From positions 62,001-126,000 of the forward strand of contig CAWHAL010000002.1 of the NCBI GenBank assembly GCA_963827315.1: 64,000 nt of DNA, given 5' to 3'. Numbering within the stretch: position 1 is the first letter of the stretch; each line of letters begins with the position of its first letter. Of this stretch, positions 40,279 through 49,192 are shown one piece after another. Made by a program: the position numbers and the translations under genes. The stretch comes from CAVXEF01 sp963827315 (GTDB lineage Bacteria > Planctomycetota > Phycisphaerae > Sedimentisphaerales > Anaerobacaceae). A model generated the notes under the pieces. The model had not been told where the DNA came from. It made no database searches and saw nothing but the letters and a program-made list of their open reading frames with translations.

Positions 40279-41487
40279 TTACTTCCTCAAGGCCTGGTCC
40301 AAGTCATCAATCAAATCCTCAACATCTTCGATTCCGACCGCAAGTCTGAAAAGATTATCGGTGATTCCCAACTCGTACCGATGTTTTCGCGAGTAATCAT
40401 AATAGCTCACCATCGCCGGATGAGTTATCAGCGTTTCAACACCGCCCAAACTCGCACCGATATAGCATAGTTTCAAGGCGTCCAAAAATCGCTTTGCATC
40501 ATTGAGATTGCCCTTTATTTCAAATGTAACAACCCCGCCTCCGCCGGCCATCTGCTCAGTTGCCACTTTATAATGACGATGGCTTTTCAGAAACGGATAA
40601 TAGACTTTTTTCACACACGGATGGCCCTCAAGAAATTCGGCAATCTTCAATGCGGTCTCATTCTGCTTTTTCACGCGCAGGGGAAATGTTTTGAGGCCGC
40701 GAAGAAGAAGATAACAGCAATGTGGGTCGATAAGGCCCCCCATCGACTTATGCAGGTCGCGTATCTTTTCAATTAGTTTTTCCTTGCCCAGTACCGCACC
40801 GGCTAAGATATCATTATGCCCCCCAAGATACTTCGTCGCACTGTGCAGAACAAGGTCTATGCCGAATTCGAGGGGTCTTTGATTAAAGGGGGTACTGAAC
40901 GTGCTGTCTATAAGAGTCAGAACATTATGACTTCTCGCAATCTTTTTGAGTTTGACAAGGTCAAAGATGTTCAAATATGGATTGGTCGGCGATTCAGAAA
41001 AGATAAAACGGGTATTCTTTTTAATCGCTTTCTCAAGAACGCTGTAGTCTCCGAACGGCACAATAGTGCACTCGATACCAAATTGTTTCAGATAAGACTG
41101 GCAGAACTCGAGCGTTTTTTTGTAGCTGTCGTCGGTAATAACAATATGGTCGCCTGACTTGACCAGGGTAAGAATGGTCGTGGTTATGGCGCTCATCCCG
41201 GAGGAAAAAACAACACAATCCTCGGCACCCTCGAGGTCAGCGAGGCGCCTTTCAGCGATTTGGGCCGTGGGATTGCCGTATCTGCCGTACTCAAAATGCC
41301 CCTTCCCACTTTTGGTATAACTTTCGATGTGCCTGCTGTCGCGGAACGTAAACGTGGAAGTCTGAACGATGGGGGTCGTCAGCGAATCTGCATACTTCTG
41401 CCTCGGCTCGCCGGCGTGTATCGCTCTGGTGGACAGAGACCACCTGTTACGCTTAGCTCTGGTTCTGCGAGGTCTTTTGGTCATCAT
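40279..41487 (-). CDS. trans-sulfuration PLP enzyme (cystathionine gamma-synthase/lyase family)
   Basis: This Cys/Met-metabolism PLP enzyme has STRAIHAGEP, TPIVQTSTF, YGRYGNPT, the PLP region SSGMSAIT, DSTFSTPFNQRPLEFGIDLVLHSATKYLGGH with the PLP lysine in SATK, and ends in SVGIEDVEDLI-like text (AVGIEDVEDLIDDL). It could be cystathionine gamma-synthase, a beta- or gamma-lyase, or methionine gamma-lyase; these cannot be told apart by eye. Two adjacent ATGs (41487, 41484) follow GGGAG; the upstream TTG is not needed. Confidence 0.88.
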   Translation of the reverse strand: MMTKRPRRTRAKRNRWSLSTRAIHAGEPRQKYADSLTTPIVQTSTFTFRDSRHIESYTKSGKGHFEYGRYGNPTAQIAERRLADLEGAEDCVVFSSGMSAITTTILTLVKSGDHIVITDDSYKKTLEFCQSYLKQFGIECTIVPFGDYSVLEKAIKKNTRFIFSESPTNPYLNIFDLVKLKKIARSHNVLTLIDSTFSTPFNQRPLEFGIDLVLHSATKYLGGHNDILAGAVLGKEKLIEKIRDLHKSMGGLIDPHCCYLLLRGLKTFPLRVKKQNETALKIAEFLEGHPCVKKVYYPFLKSHRHYKVATEQMAGGGGVVTFEIKGNLNDAKRFLDALKLCYIGASLGGVETLITHPAMVSYYDYSRKHRYELGITDNLFRLAVGIEDVEDLIDDLDQALRK

Positions 41488-41529
41488 TTGCTCCCTGCCC
41501 AATAAAAATTGGTGTTTGCAAACCAGGTG

Positions 41530-42255
41530 TCAAACTTCTATTGTCTCAGTCCGGCTGACATTGCCGTGCAAATCCACCGTAACATCTTCAAAGGCCGTTT
41601 TCAATCCACTCCGAACGATAGCATCCTTTGCGATACTCGTCAATCCAAAACAACAGGGAACCTCCATGTGAATAACCGTCAGACTGCTGAGTTTATTGGA
41701 TTTCAATATGGCTGCCAACTTTTCGACATAAAACTCTGCGTCATCCAGCTTCGGGCAACCTACAACAACACTATGTCCTCTCAAGAATCTGCTGTGAAAA
41801 TCGCCCATTGCAAACGGCACGCAATCCGCAACCAACAATAAATCAGAATCGGCAAAATACGGCGCCTGCGGGGACACGAGTTTCAACTGGACCGGCCAGT
41901 GACTCAACTGCGAAGAAATCACTGCTTTGCTGCCGCTTTTTTTCTTCGACTTTTCCCGCAGTGTTTTGGCCATTGTGCCGGGGCATACAAAACCACTCTG
42001 CTCGTGAGCCTTTTGCTGTTTCGCAAGATGCGCCTTAGTCGCTTCTTCATCAAATTCTGCGGCTTGCCGCTTTTCGATGGTTATGGCATCCTGGGGGCAG
42101 TGGCCAATACAAGCGCCAAGGCCGTCGCAGTAGGTCTCGCTTATGAGTTTAGCTTTGCCGTTGATTATCTTTATTGCACCTTCCACACAGGCCTTCGCAC
42201 ACAAGCCGCAGCCGTTACATTTTTCTTCATCTATCTTTACAATGTTTCGCACGGC
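41530..42255 (-). CDS. two-[4Fe-4S] ferredoxin-domain protein
   Basis: The N-terminal 65 residues hold two iron-sulfur motifs, CNGCGLCAKAC and CDGLGACIGHCPQDAI. The remaining 175 residues are of unknown fold with several conserved-looking Cys (VPCCFGLTSI). AGGGGA seven bases before ATG 42255 sets the start, which lies past the stop of the zinc-ribbon gene. Proteins of this layout are common in anaerobes, often annotated only as ferredoxin; electron partner unknown. Last gene of the rrf2 operon. Confidence 0.82.
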   Translation of the reverse strand, partial: AVRNIVKIDEEKCNGCGLCAKACVEGAIKIINGKAKLISETYCDGLGACIGHCPQDAITIEKRQAAEFDEEATKAHLAKQQKAHEQSGFVCPGTMAKTLREKSKKKSGSKAVISSQLSHWPVQLKLVSPQAPYFADSDLLLVADCVPFAMGDFHSRFLRGHSVVVGCPKLDDAEFYVEKLAAILKSNKLSSLTVIHMEVPCCFGLTSIAKDAIVRSGLKTAFEDVTVDLHGNVSRTETIEV

Positions 42256-42269
42256 CATCTCAAGTCCCC

Positions 42270-42524
42270 TCATCTTGAAGATTCCGGTCTCTTGACCTGA
42301 GTACCGGATTTTTTCATAATATCCAGGCATTGTTCAGCATATTGACACCATTGGGCGCAGCCTAAATCTATCTTTGGATTAACCACCGTTTGCCCGCAGT
42401 TTCGGCATTTCCGCTTCGGCTCATCCTTAAAGAACTCTACAGAGCGGCCACAGCCGGGACACTTTACATCAAAAATGTCTTCCGGCTTCCAAAACCTTTG
42501 GTCTTGTCCGGGACATCTGAGCAT
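42270..42524 (-). CDS. small zinc-ribbon protein
   Basis: 84 residues with CPGCGR and CRNCGQ (a zinc ribbon) and a C-terminal motif CAQWCQYAEQC. AAGGAG stands before the ATG. It lies between the cupin and ferredoxin genes and is co-transcribed with them. I know no function; it may be an accessory of the ferredoxin-like protein. Confidence 0.78.
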   Translation of the reverse strand: MLRCPGQDQRFWKPEDIFDVKCPGCGRSVEFFKDEPKRKCRNCGQTVVNPKIDLGCAQWCQYAEQCLDIMKKSGTQVKRPESSR

Positions 42525-42544
42525 CTAACTTAATCTCCTTCCGG

Positions 42545-42895
42545 TTATGCCCGAATCATAATAAGCAGCATTTTAAATTTCTCTTTTGCAACAACGGAAT
42601 GTGGTACATTAGCCGGCATTATAATAATATGGCCAGCCGGAACACTTACATTTTTGCCGCCTATTGTTAAGTGAGCCGACCCGTCGAGAACCTGAACAAC
42701 CGCATTGTAAGGGGCGGTATGTTCACTTAATTTTTGCCCCTTATCAAAGGCAAAAAGAGTAATAGTTCCGGCCGGCGTATCCAGTACCATCTTGCTGACT
42801 ATCGAATCATGTGAATACCCTACCAGAGAAGCCAGTTCCTGACTTTTTCCCATACAGGCATCTAATGCGCTTGCGTCTCTTTTGGCACGGTTCAT
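42545..42895 (-). CDS. cupin-domain protein
   Basis: 116 residues forming a single cupin: LFAFDKGQKLSEHTAPYNAVVQVLDGSA is motif 1 and VPAGHIIIMPANVPHSVVAKEKF motif 2 (only the last His of the usual metal set is obvious). The ATG overlaps the rrf2 stop (ATGA) and follows AGGGAG. Small cupins of this type often accompany Rrf2-type regulators in anaerobes. Confidence 0.85.
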   Translation of the reverse strand: MNRAKRDASALDACMGKSQELASLVGYSHDSIVSKMVLDTPAGTITLFAFDKGQKLSEHTAPYNAVVQVLDGSAHLTIGGKNVSVPAGHIIIMPANVPHSVVAKEKFKMLLIMIRA

Positions 42896-43335
42896 TTTTC
42901 TCCCTTCGGAATTCCATTCATCGCTTTGCTTCGGCTCCCCAGCACTTCCTCCAGAGTAATCCCGCCAAGATAACCATCCACATAGAGCTGAAGACAAGCC
43001 AACTTAGTATTTATTTCACATATGGGCTCAAATTCACATCCCTTACCACCCAGTAAACACCTGTTCAGCCTGATTCCGCCCTGCATAACGGTTACAATTT
43101 CCCTTAAAGTTATCTCTGATGGCTTCCTGCTCAAGGTAAATCCGCCATTGGTGCCCATATTGCTTTTAACTAAATTAGCCTTGTGAAGCTTCTGCAGTAT
43201 CTTGCACCCAAGCTGATACGAGAAATTCCCTTCACTGGCCAACTGGCGGGCCGAAATAAATTCCCCGTTAAAATGGCTCGCCAGATTCACCATCATACGC
43301 AACGCATAATCTGTATTTCTACGTAATACATCCAT
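42892..43335 (-). CDS. Rrf2 family [Fe-S] transcription regulator
   Basis: 147 residues with a winged helix at the N-terminus (YALRMMVNLA, SARQLASEGNFSYQLGCKILQKLHKANLV, GTNGGFTLSR) and three cysteines spaced C-x6-C-x5-C (CLLGGKGCEFEPIC), the place where IscR, NsrR and RsrR hold a cluster. It should sense iron-sulfur status, NO or oxygen. A palindrome over its own promoter suggests autoregulation. It begins an operon with cupin, zinc ribbon and ferredoxin genes. Confidence 0.92.
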   Translation of the reverse strand: MDVLRRNTDYALRMMVNLASHFNGEFISARQLASEGNFSYQLGCKILQKLHKANLVKSNMGTNGGFTLSRKPSEITLREIVTVMQGGIRLNRCLLGGKGCEFEPICEINTKLACLQLYVDGYLGGITLEEVLGSRSKAMNGIPKGEK

Positions 43336-43369
43336 CTTTCACTACCTGATTAAATTGTTATCACCATCT

Positions 43370-43404
43370 AAGACTATTATAGTCTTATATGGCAGTTTGT
43401 TCAA
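43370..43404 (-). promoter_or_regulatory. rrf2 promoter with an operator-like palindrome on the -10 box
   Basis: On the minus strand TTGAAC (43399-43404) and TATAAT (43376-43381) are exactly 17 bases apart. AAGACTA-TAA-TAGTCTT (43370-43386), a perfect 7-bp inverted repeat, contains the whole -10 hexamer. The transcript would start about 34 bases before the rrf2 ATG. Confidence 0.8.
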
Positions 43405-43529
43405 GGAAAAAACTGTTTTTTTCAAAAAATCTCAGAAGAACGTGAAAAACCGCCTTTTTTCACTGCTCAAGGCCGTTTTTCGAGGCTCGCGGGCATGGTT
43501 TTAATGAATGCTTTAATCTGTTTTGTCTA

Positions 43530-43688
43530 TCAAAGCGGCTCAAAATCATCCTTACCGGCCCCGCACTCCGGGCAGGTCCAATCATCAGGCAAATCCTCAA
43601 AAGCGGTACCGGCTGCAACGCCGTTGTCAGGGTCACCAACAGCAGGGTCGTAAATATAACCACATATTGAACACTTGTATTTTTTCAT
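43530..43688 (-). CDS. rubredoxin
   Basis: A 52-residue rubredoxin, an electron carrier with one iron on four cysteines. It begins MKKYKCSICGYIYDP and has DDWTCPECGAGKDDFEPL at the end, that is CxxCG and CPxCG, the usual ligands, with GVAAGTAFEDLP between them. GGAG lies about eight bases before ATG 43686-43688. It is shorter than common gene-finder limits. Directly upstream is a flavin reductase gene; together they correspond to the fused high-molecular-weight rubredoxin that feeds flavodiiron proteins in acetogens. Confidence 0.96.
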   Translation of the reverse strand: MKKYKCSICGYIYDPAVGDPDNGVAAGTAFEDLPDDWTCPECGAGKDDFEPL

Positions 43689-43700
43689 TTCTTTGTCTCC

Positions 43701-44240
43701 TCACACCGGTTTTCCTTGCGATTTCCTTTTAATATAAGTTGCCGCTGTCCGCGGTGTTTTACCACCCTTAACATCGCGGTAGTACGTATATGTCATCGGT
43801 ATTTTGTTGGCATCAATAGTCTCACAAGCCACAATTTTGCCGATAAAGAGCGTATGCGTCTCAACATCAATGGCATTTGTAACCTTGGCCTCAATAAACC
43901 CCACGGTGTTATCGAGAACAATCGGAGCACCAGTTATGCCGATTTTATAATTGACAGCCTGAAATTTGTCCGCATTTCTGCCGGAGCCAAAACCAAAGCC
44001 GCGTACAAATTCGATGGGAGTACCTTCAGCAAGAATGGATATGGCAAAAACTTTGCTCTCAGCAATGTACTGGTAGGTCAAATTTTCTCTGCTGACACTG
44101 ATTGCCAGCATCGGCGGCTCAGGCGTGATTTGAAATGCGGTATTGATGATACAGCCGTTGATTTTATCAATCTTTTTCGAGCCGGCTATACACATACCAT
44201 AACTCAAATTAAACAGCGACTCTAAATCCAGCATTTGCAC
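43701..44240 (-). CDS. flavin reductase-like FMN-binding protein
   Basis: 179 residues of the FMN-binding split-barrel type: SLFNLSYGMCIAGSKKIDKINGCIINTAFQIT at the start, SVSRENLTYQYI, GFGFGSGRNADKF and THTLFIGKIVA. It probably takes electrons from NAD(P)H and passes them to the rubredoxin encoded 12 bases downstream, as in the Hrb protein of Moorella where both are one chain. In this context it serves the flavodiiron protein and superoxide reductase. Confidence 0.88.
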   Translation of the reverse strand: MQMLDLESLFNLSYGMCIAGSKKIDKINGCIINTAFQITPEPPMLAISVSRENLTYQYIAESKVFAISILAEGTPIEFVRGFGFGSGRNADKFQAVNYKIGITGAPIVLDNTVGFIEAKVTNAIDVETHTLFIGKIVACETIDANKIPMTYTYYRDVKGGKTPRTAATYIKRKSQGKPV

Positions 44241-44290
44241 CCCCTGAGCAGATTCGGCTGTGAGCGGCCGGTTGCGGACGCCTTATTTCA

Positions 44291-44782
44291 CTATTTCAAA
44301 GCCGACAATTTTTGATTCAAAACGGCAATGTGGCCCATCTCCTCCTTGATGACTGCCTCCACCTTGTCTTTGCCGGCCTTGACAGAAACGAAATCCTTCA
44401 GGCCAAGGTAGAAAACAATAGAATCCTTTTCTGCACTGATGGCCAGTTTCAAAATATCCCTTACACTCTGGGTGCCTTTTAACAGCTCACTTGGGTCTCG
44501 TCTCAAGTCAAAGACGTGGCCGTCTGCCATTGCCTGCAGGTACAAAGCCATCTCATTTTCAGGATCGAAGACCCTTGTTGCCTGAGATTCCTCTGAAAGT
44601 TGTTTTCTCATACCGGCAAAAATTTTCTCGTGCTCTGCTTCCATGTCGGCAAGGCCTTCAAACAGTTGTCGCATCTGGCGGTCAGAGACGGTCTGAGCCG
44701 CTTTGCGGTAGAACTTTACACCATTTCTTTCAATCTGCTCCGCCATTTCCAAAATTTCAAGTGCGTTAAAAGTAATACCCAT
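44291..44782 (-). CDS. rubrerythrin-like diiron protein (ferritin-like domain only)
   Basis: 163 residues with a four-helix ferritin-like fold: AEQIERNGVKFYRKAA, LADMEAEHEKIF, ISAEKDSIVFYLGLKDF and IKEEMGHIAVL give the ExxH-type diiron ligands of rubrerythrin. The C-terminal rubredoxin domain is missing, so the separate rubredoxin may serve it. It should reduce hydrogen peroxide. It follows the ferritin gene by two bases. Confidence 0.88.
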   Translation of the reverse strand: MGITFNALEILEMAEQIERNGVKFYRKAAQTVSDRQMRQLFEGLADMEAEHEKIFAGMRKQLSEESQATRVFDPENEMALYLQAMADGHVFDLRRDPSELLKGTQSVRDILKLAISAEKDSIVFYLGLKDFVSVKAGKDKVEAVIKEEMGHIAVLNQKLSALK

Positions 44783-44784
44783 CG

Positions 44785-45300
44785 TTATTCTCCTGTCTTT
44801 GCGTGCGGTTTAAAGACCCGCCGACCTAATTCATGGTCAAGCTTAGGCATCTCTGCCGGCGCTTTTTCCATCACTTTCAACTGCTGAACTATTTTTTCAG
44901 CGGATGACTCCTCTTCGACCTGCTCACTGACAAACCACTGCAGGAAAACATTTGTTGCGTGGTCCTTTTCCTTAACGGCCAGGTTTACGAGTTCGTTAAT
45001 CAGTCCTGTAACCTTTTGCTCGTGCTTGTATGTGGCTTCGAAAACGGCTAACAACGATTCCCATCCAGTCGGAGGAGCCGCTATGGATTTCAATATAACC
45101 CTGCCGCCACACTTGTTTACGAAATCGTAAATCTTCATTGCGTGCATCATCTCTTCCTGAACCTGGACTCTCATCCAGATGGCAAAACCATTCAAATTAC
45201 GTGACCTAAAATACGACTCCATCGACAGATACAAATTTGCCGAATACATCTCCGCATTAATCTGCCTGTTTAGAGCTTTCTCCATCTTTTTACTTATCAT
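44785..45300 (-). CDS. ftnA: ferritin
   Basis: Non-haem ferritin for iron storage and oxidation. NRQINAEMYSANLYLSME, VQVQEEMMHAMKIYDFV and QWFVSEQVEEE give the ferroxidase-centre residues. ATG 45300 (171 residues) follows GGAAAGGAT and is preferred to an ATG six codons upstream inside dfx. Together with dfx, it would keep free iron low when superoxide is removed. Confidence 0.92.
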   Translation of the reverse strand: MISKKMEKALNRQINAEMYSANLYLSMESYFRSRNLNGFAIWMRVQVQEEMMHAMKIYDFVNKCGGRVILKSIAAPPTGWESLLAVFEATYKHEQKVTGLINELVNLAVKEKDHATNVFLQWFVSEQVEEESSAEKIVQQLKVMEKAPAEMPKLDHELGRRVFKPHAKTGE

Positions 45301-45305
45301 TTTTA

Positions 45306-45680
45306 CTATCCTTTCCATAATCCATGGATATTGCAGTGCTCACGCGCAGTAACTTTGCCTGCTTCGACGTTGAATACTGCTTCCGGCTTATCACCGGCCT
45401 TTAGGCACTTGCGATAAACCAATCCATCTGCAAGCAGCTCAATCCACTCGATATGGTGTTTCTCTTCCATAGGATGAGGAACGCTGCCGACCTTTACCTT
45501 GTAGCCGCCGCTGATTTTTTCGATTACGGGCACGTGCTTCTCCTTGCCCTCATCAGCGGTCTTCGCAGCAAGGTTTTTCATCGGCTCACCACAACAGACC
45601 AGCTCGCCGTCGCCGCCATGAAGAACTTCAACGATATTGCCGCACAGCATACATTTGTAGATTTCAAGTTTCTTTGCCAT
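45306..45680 (-). CDS. dfx: desulfoferrodoxin (superoxide reductase)
   Basis: A two-iron superoxide reductase of 124 residues. The N-terminal desulforedoxin-like part has CMLCG and CCGEPM; the active-site part has KHVPVIE, HPMEEKHHIEWIEL and EHCNIHGLWK, giving the four His and one Cys of the catalytic iron and the Glu-Lys pair next to it. It reduces superoxide to peroxide using rubredoxin. Confidence 0.96.
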   Translation of the reverse strand: MAKKLEIYKCMLCGNIVEVLHGGDGELVCCGEPMKNLAAKTADEGKEKHVPVIEKISGGYKVKVGSVPHPMEEKHHIEWIELLADGLVYRKCLKAGDKPEAVFNVEAGKVTAREHCNIHGLWKG

Positions 45681-45707
45681 AATATTTCCCCTTCATGTAA
45701 ATTGATG

Positions 45708-46886
45708 TTATGCAATTCCGAGTTCTTTGTGTTTAACCAAAATCCTATCAGCCAATCTATCCAGTGCCTTAAAATCATCATCCTCAGGATGGCCCTTCGC
45801 TATCACCGGCTCAAGGACTTCCACTTTGAGGTTACCAATCAGTTCTGTAATCTGCTCTGTCATTCTGCCGCCCCAGCCGAAAGAGCCGATAATCGATGCA
45901 AACTTAGTCTTGGGCCTAAGGGCATTCAGCAAAATACAGGCATACGCAACCAATGGATGTGCGCCGGTCAGGACCGTTGGAGAGCCGACCACAACCGTAG
46001 CTGCATCGACAAGCGATATTGCGAGTTTGCCGATGTCACTCGCCGCCAGATTGAACTGCTTAACCGCGATACCTCTTTCAATCAGGGCGTCCACGAAATA
46101 CTCGACCATTTTTCTGGTGCTGCCGTGCATCGAGATATACGGAAGAACCACTTCATTGCTTACCCGCTCACTCACCCAGTCTTTATAAGCATCGATAATA
46201 AACCCCGGCTTGTCGTAAACGGGGCCGTGACTGGGGGCAATCATATCTATCTGAAGATTCTTTATTTTCTCAAGATTCTTTGCTACAGCCATTCTAAAGG
46301 GCATCATTATCTCGGCGTAATATCTCTTGGCTGATTCATAAACGACTGCCTCATCCTCCACAAACAAGCTGCTCGTCGCCAGGTGCGAGCCGAAAAAGTC
46401 ACAGGAGAAAAATATCTTTTCTTCCTGCAGATATGTGCCCATCGTTTCCGGCCAGTGGACCCAGGGTATATAAACAAACCGCAGGGTCCTGTCACCTAAA
46501 GAAAGCGTCTGGCCGTCATCAACTGTGATAAACTTATCTTCACTGATGTTCAACAGGTCGATGAGCATATCCCTGCACTTAGGATTTGTTACCACCTTTG
46601 CATCGGGATATAGCATCAGTATATCCGGTATGGAGCCGGAATGGTCCTGCTCAGCGTGGTGGGCAATAATATAATCTATTCTGCCAGCCCCGACCCCGAC
46701 AAGATTATCTATCAACACGGCTGTTTTTGTAGGGTCGACCGTGTCTAAAAGCGCGGTTTTTTCGCTGCCGGTTATCAGATAAGCATTATAGCTTGTGCCG
46801 TCCGGCAGCGGTATCAGCTCATCAAACAGGCGCCTGTCCCAGTCAATTGCGCCGACTGCATAAATGTTCGGTCTTAACTGCATCAT
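45708..46886 (-). CDS. fprA: flavodiiron protein (A-type flavoprotein)
   Basis: 392 residues: a metallo-beta-lactamase-like diiron domain with HAEQDHSG (HxExDH) and CDFFGSH, then a flavodoxin domain from about residue 250 (YISMHGSTRKMVEYFVDALI binds FMN phosphate). It reduces O2 to water, or NO to N2O, with electrons from rubredoxin. ATGA overlap with tpx. Its final residues show no fused rubredoxin. Confidence 0.95.
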   Translation of the reverse strand: MMQLRPNIYAVGAIDWDRRLFDELIPLPDGTSYNAYLITGSEKTALLDTVDPTKTAVLIDNLVGVGAGRIDYIIAHHAEQDHSGSIPDILMLYPDAKVVTNPKCRDMLIDLLNISEDKFITVDDGQTLSLGDRTLRFVYIPWVHWPETMGTYLQEEKIFFSCDFFGSHLATSSLFVEDEAVVYESAKRYYAEIMMPFRMAVAKNLEKIKNLQIDMIAPSHGPVYDKPGFIIDAYKDWVSERVSNEVVLPYISMHGSTRKMVEYFVDALIERGIAVKQFNLAASDIGKLAISLVDAATVVVGSPTVLTGAHPLVAYACILLNALRPKTKFASIIGSFGWGGRMTEQITELIGNLKVEVLEPVIAKGHPEDDDFKALDRLADRILVKHKELGIA

Positions 46887-47401
46887 TTTTCCAGCTCTCT
46901 TACCGCCTGCAGCACAGCGTCGTAGTCCGGCTCATTGGTCAACTCGTCAACTATCTGCGTGTACCGCACAACCCCTTTTTTATCCACCACAAATACCGCC
47001 CGTGCGAGCAGACGCAGCTCCTTTATAAGGACACCAAAGGCCCGGCCAAACGACGCCGTGCGGTGGTCTGAGAATATATTGACATTCCTGACATCCGCAG
47101 CTATGCACCAGCGGTCCTGAGCAAAAGGCAAATCCATACTAATTGCCAGCACCACCACATCATTGCCCAACGCGACCGCCTCCTCGTTGAATCTTCGCGT
47201 CATCATATCGCACACCGAGGTATCAAGTGACGGAAAAGATGAAATAATACATACCTTGCCGCCAAAAGAGGAAAGCTTTACGGGTACCAGCTCTTTCCCG
47301 ACAACCTCGCAATCGGGCATCACATCACCAACCCTGACTTCGTTGCCCACCAGGGTCAAAGGCTTGCCCTTCATCGTTACCAGGCCATTTCGTTCTTTCA
47401 T
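46883..47401 (-). CDS. tpx: thiol peroxidase
   Basis: An atypical 2-Cys peroxiredoxin that reduces hydroperoxides with thioredoxin. The peroxidatic Cys lies in FPSLDTSVC and the resolving Cys in AQDRWC. GNEVRVGDVMPD is the usual opening. The start is ATG 47401 after AAGGA; earlier in-frame codons have no likeness to the family. 172 residues. Confidence 0.93.
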   Translation of the reverse strand: MKERNGLVTMKGKPLTLVGNEVRVGDVMPDCEVVGKELVPVKLSSFGGKVCIISSFPSLDTSVCDMMTRRFNEEAVALGNDVVVLAISMDLPFAQDRWCIAADVRNVNIFSDHRTASFGRAFGVLIKELRLLARAVFVVDKKGVVRYTQIVDELTNEPDYDAVLQAVRELEK

Positions 47402-47444
47402 AAACATTTCCTTTTTTCTTAACCCATCCCTGCAAATACCCATC

Positions 47445-49175
47445 TTATCCAGTTATACTGATAATACCAGCGGACGTAATGTGAACGGCTTTTTGAAGAC
47501 CTTTGTCGGACGCAAACCTATACTCCCCGCCCTCTTTTAATACCACATCATCATTATCTACCGTTATCCAAATATCCTGTTGGGGGCTTCTTTGGCGAAT
47601 AACGTTGGCCAGCAGAAAGGCTTTTTCGAGACCGTCACCAGTTCCATAATTAGCCACTTCGTCCGGCTGAGCCAGCCTCGCCCCATCATAAATCGAGACG
47701 CTGCGCATCTGCTGAAGCCAGCGATAAACCTCTTCGATGGACTTTGAACCGACCATCTGGATACTGACAGGGTTGCGTTCCACCGCCGCCTTGATGAAAG
47801 GCCTCCAATCGCAGCTTTGCATATCGCGATACGCATAAAAGGCAAGGTCGGCAGTAACATTGGCACGCCGGATTTCCTGCAGACACTCAATTATCTGCTC
47901 CCTGCTTTGCTCCACACCGATTTTAACAGGTTCGCCCGGCAGGTAATTTTTCTCAAAGGCCGGCAGCTTCGGCTCCAGATGAACAAAATCAGCCAGTTCG
48001 TCAACAAACCGCTGCGCCTCGGGCTCAGGAATGACCGGCTCGATAAACCTTTTCAAAACTGACCTGCCTGCTTCGCTTCCCGGGTCAATTTTTTCTTTTT
48101 TGAGAAATTCCTCAAGCACATCACAACGGATTCGGCTGGGCAACGGATAAGAGACGAAATCCTCCTCGGAAACCTCAGAGAACAACTTTTCCTGTGTCGC
48201 ATCAGACATCCTGCAGTTGCTTCCGAACTCATAACTGAACAGTGCCTCCGCCTTTATAAACTTTGCCTGTCCCCTGCAATCGCGGCAGGTCTGAAAGTAC
48301 TTCTGATAATTCTGATGGGAGCGCAGAAAGCTGGCAAAGGTTTGCAAAGTGAGGTCTGTTAATAAATACGAATCGAGCCGACCGGCAAAATATTCATACA
48401 CCTTTTTGTCTATGGTGGCATCCCTGTAAACACAATGCACATACCCAGATGAGTGTGCCACAATCGTAACGTTTTCATTGCGAAGTGCCCGCTGGGCCTT
48501 ATCGGAAATGGCTGTGCCGTTAAACCACATTGTCTTGGTGAGAAGTCTTCTGTTATTGGTCAGGACGCCGTCCTGTAAGTCGATAAAGTTCTGCGAATGA
48601 AGCGGGGTAAGTATCATATAGATATCTTCCAGCGGTATTTGACAAACAACGAAGGCGGCGGCAACATACAGCGCAGCCAATGAAACACATTCGCCGGCCC
48701 CTTTTGTATAACCCCTCTTATGCTGAAAGGCATCCATTGCCTCGACTGTTTCGGTCTTCCAGTATGGAATAATGTCACTGTCGTACTTATCCAGGCCGAA
48801 GTGCTTACGGATGTCCACATCAAAGTAGTACTTGTCGCCCTCGTAACCAAACAGCGCATTGCTTTGGGCGATTACCTCAGGCGGGATGAATTCTTCAAAA
48901 CGCTTAAGCTCTTTAGTCCTGCTGGTAAGCCCCCAGGTTTCAAGGTCAAGATTGAAATCGTATTCGTCCATTATAAATTGTCTCAGCCGCATCAGCTTTT
49001 TATAGCTGCCTTTGCCTTCGAGCTTTTTGAAACAGTCTAACTGTCGCCACTTCCAGATAATCGGGCTCATAATATTGGCCAAGACCAGGCTGTGCATCAG
49101 CTCTGGAAACACAAAGATTTCCATATCTGAAAGCGTTATTGCCGAACTGTATTTTTCCAATTGTTGCGGGTTCAT
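47445..49175 (-). CDS. 576-residue protein of unknown function, possible transglutaminase-like fold
   Basis: I do not recognise a named family. The segment GECVSLAALYVAAAF followed 20 residues later by LTPLHSQNFID looks like the Cys-helix and His/Asp strands of a transglutaminase/papain-like fold (around residues 163-205). Later there is CRDCRG and a C-terminal region with a glycine-poor alpha/beta pattern. No signal peptide or membrane helix is seen. The gene sits 17 bases after an ABC-transporter ATPase gene and 43 bases before tpx, in a long co-directional run. Confidence 0.7.
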   Translation of the reverse strand: MNPQQLEKYSSAITLSDMEIFVFPELMHSLVLANIMSPIIWKWRQLDCFKKLEGKGSYKKLMRLRQFIMDEYDFNLDLETWGLTSRTKELKRFEEFIPPEVIAQSNALFGYEGDKYYFDVDIRKHFGLDKYDSDIIPYWKTETVEAMDAFQHKRGYTKGAGECVSLAALYVAAAFVVCQIPLEDIYMILTPLHSQNFIDLQDGVLTNNRRLLTKTMWFNGTAISDKAQRALRNENVTIVAHSSGYVHCVYRDATIDKKVYEYFAGRLDSYLLTDLTLQTFASFLRSHQNYQKYFQTCRDCRGQAKFIKAEALFSYEFGSNCRMSDATQEKLFSEVSEEDFVSYPLPSRIRCDVLEEFLKKEKIDPGSEAGRSVLKRFIEPVIPEPEAQRFVDELADFVHLEPKLPAFEKNYLPGEPVKIGVEQSREQIIECLQEIRRANVTADLAFYAYRDMQSCDWRPFIKAAVERNPVSIQMVGSKSIEEVYRWLQQMRSVSIYDGARLAQPDEVANYGTGDGLEKAFLLANVIRQRSPQQDIWITVDNDDVVLKEGGEYRFASDKGLQKAVHITSAGIISITG

Positions 49176-49192
49176 TTTGCACCGGCCCCAAG

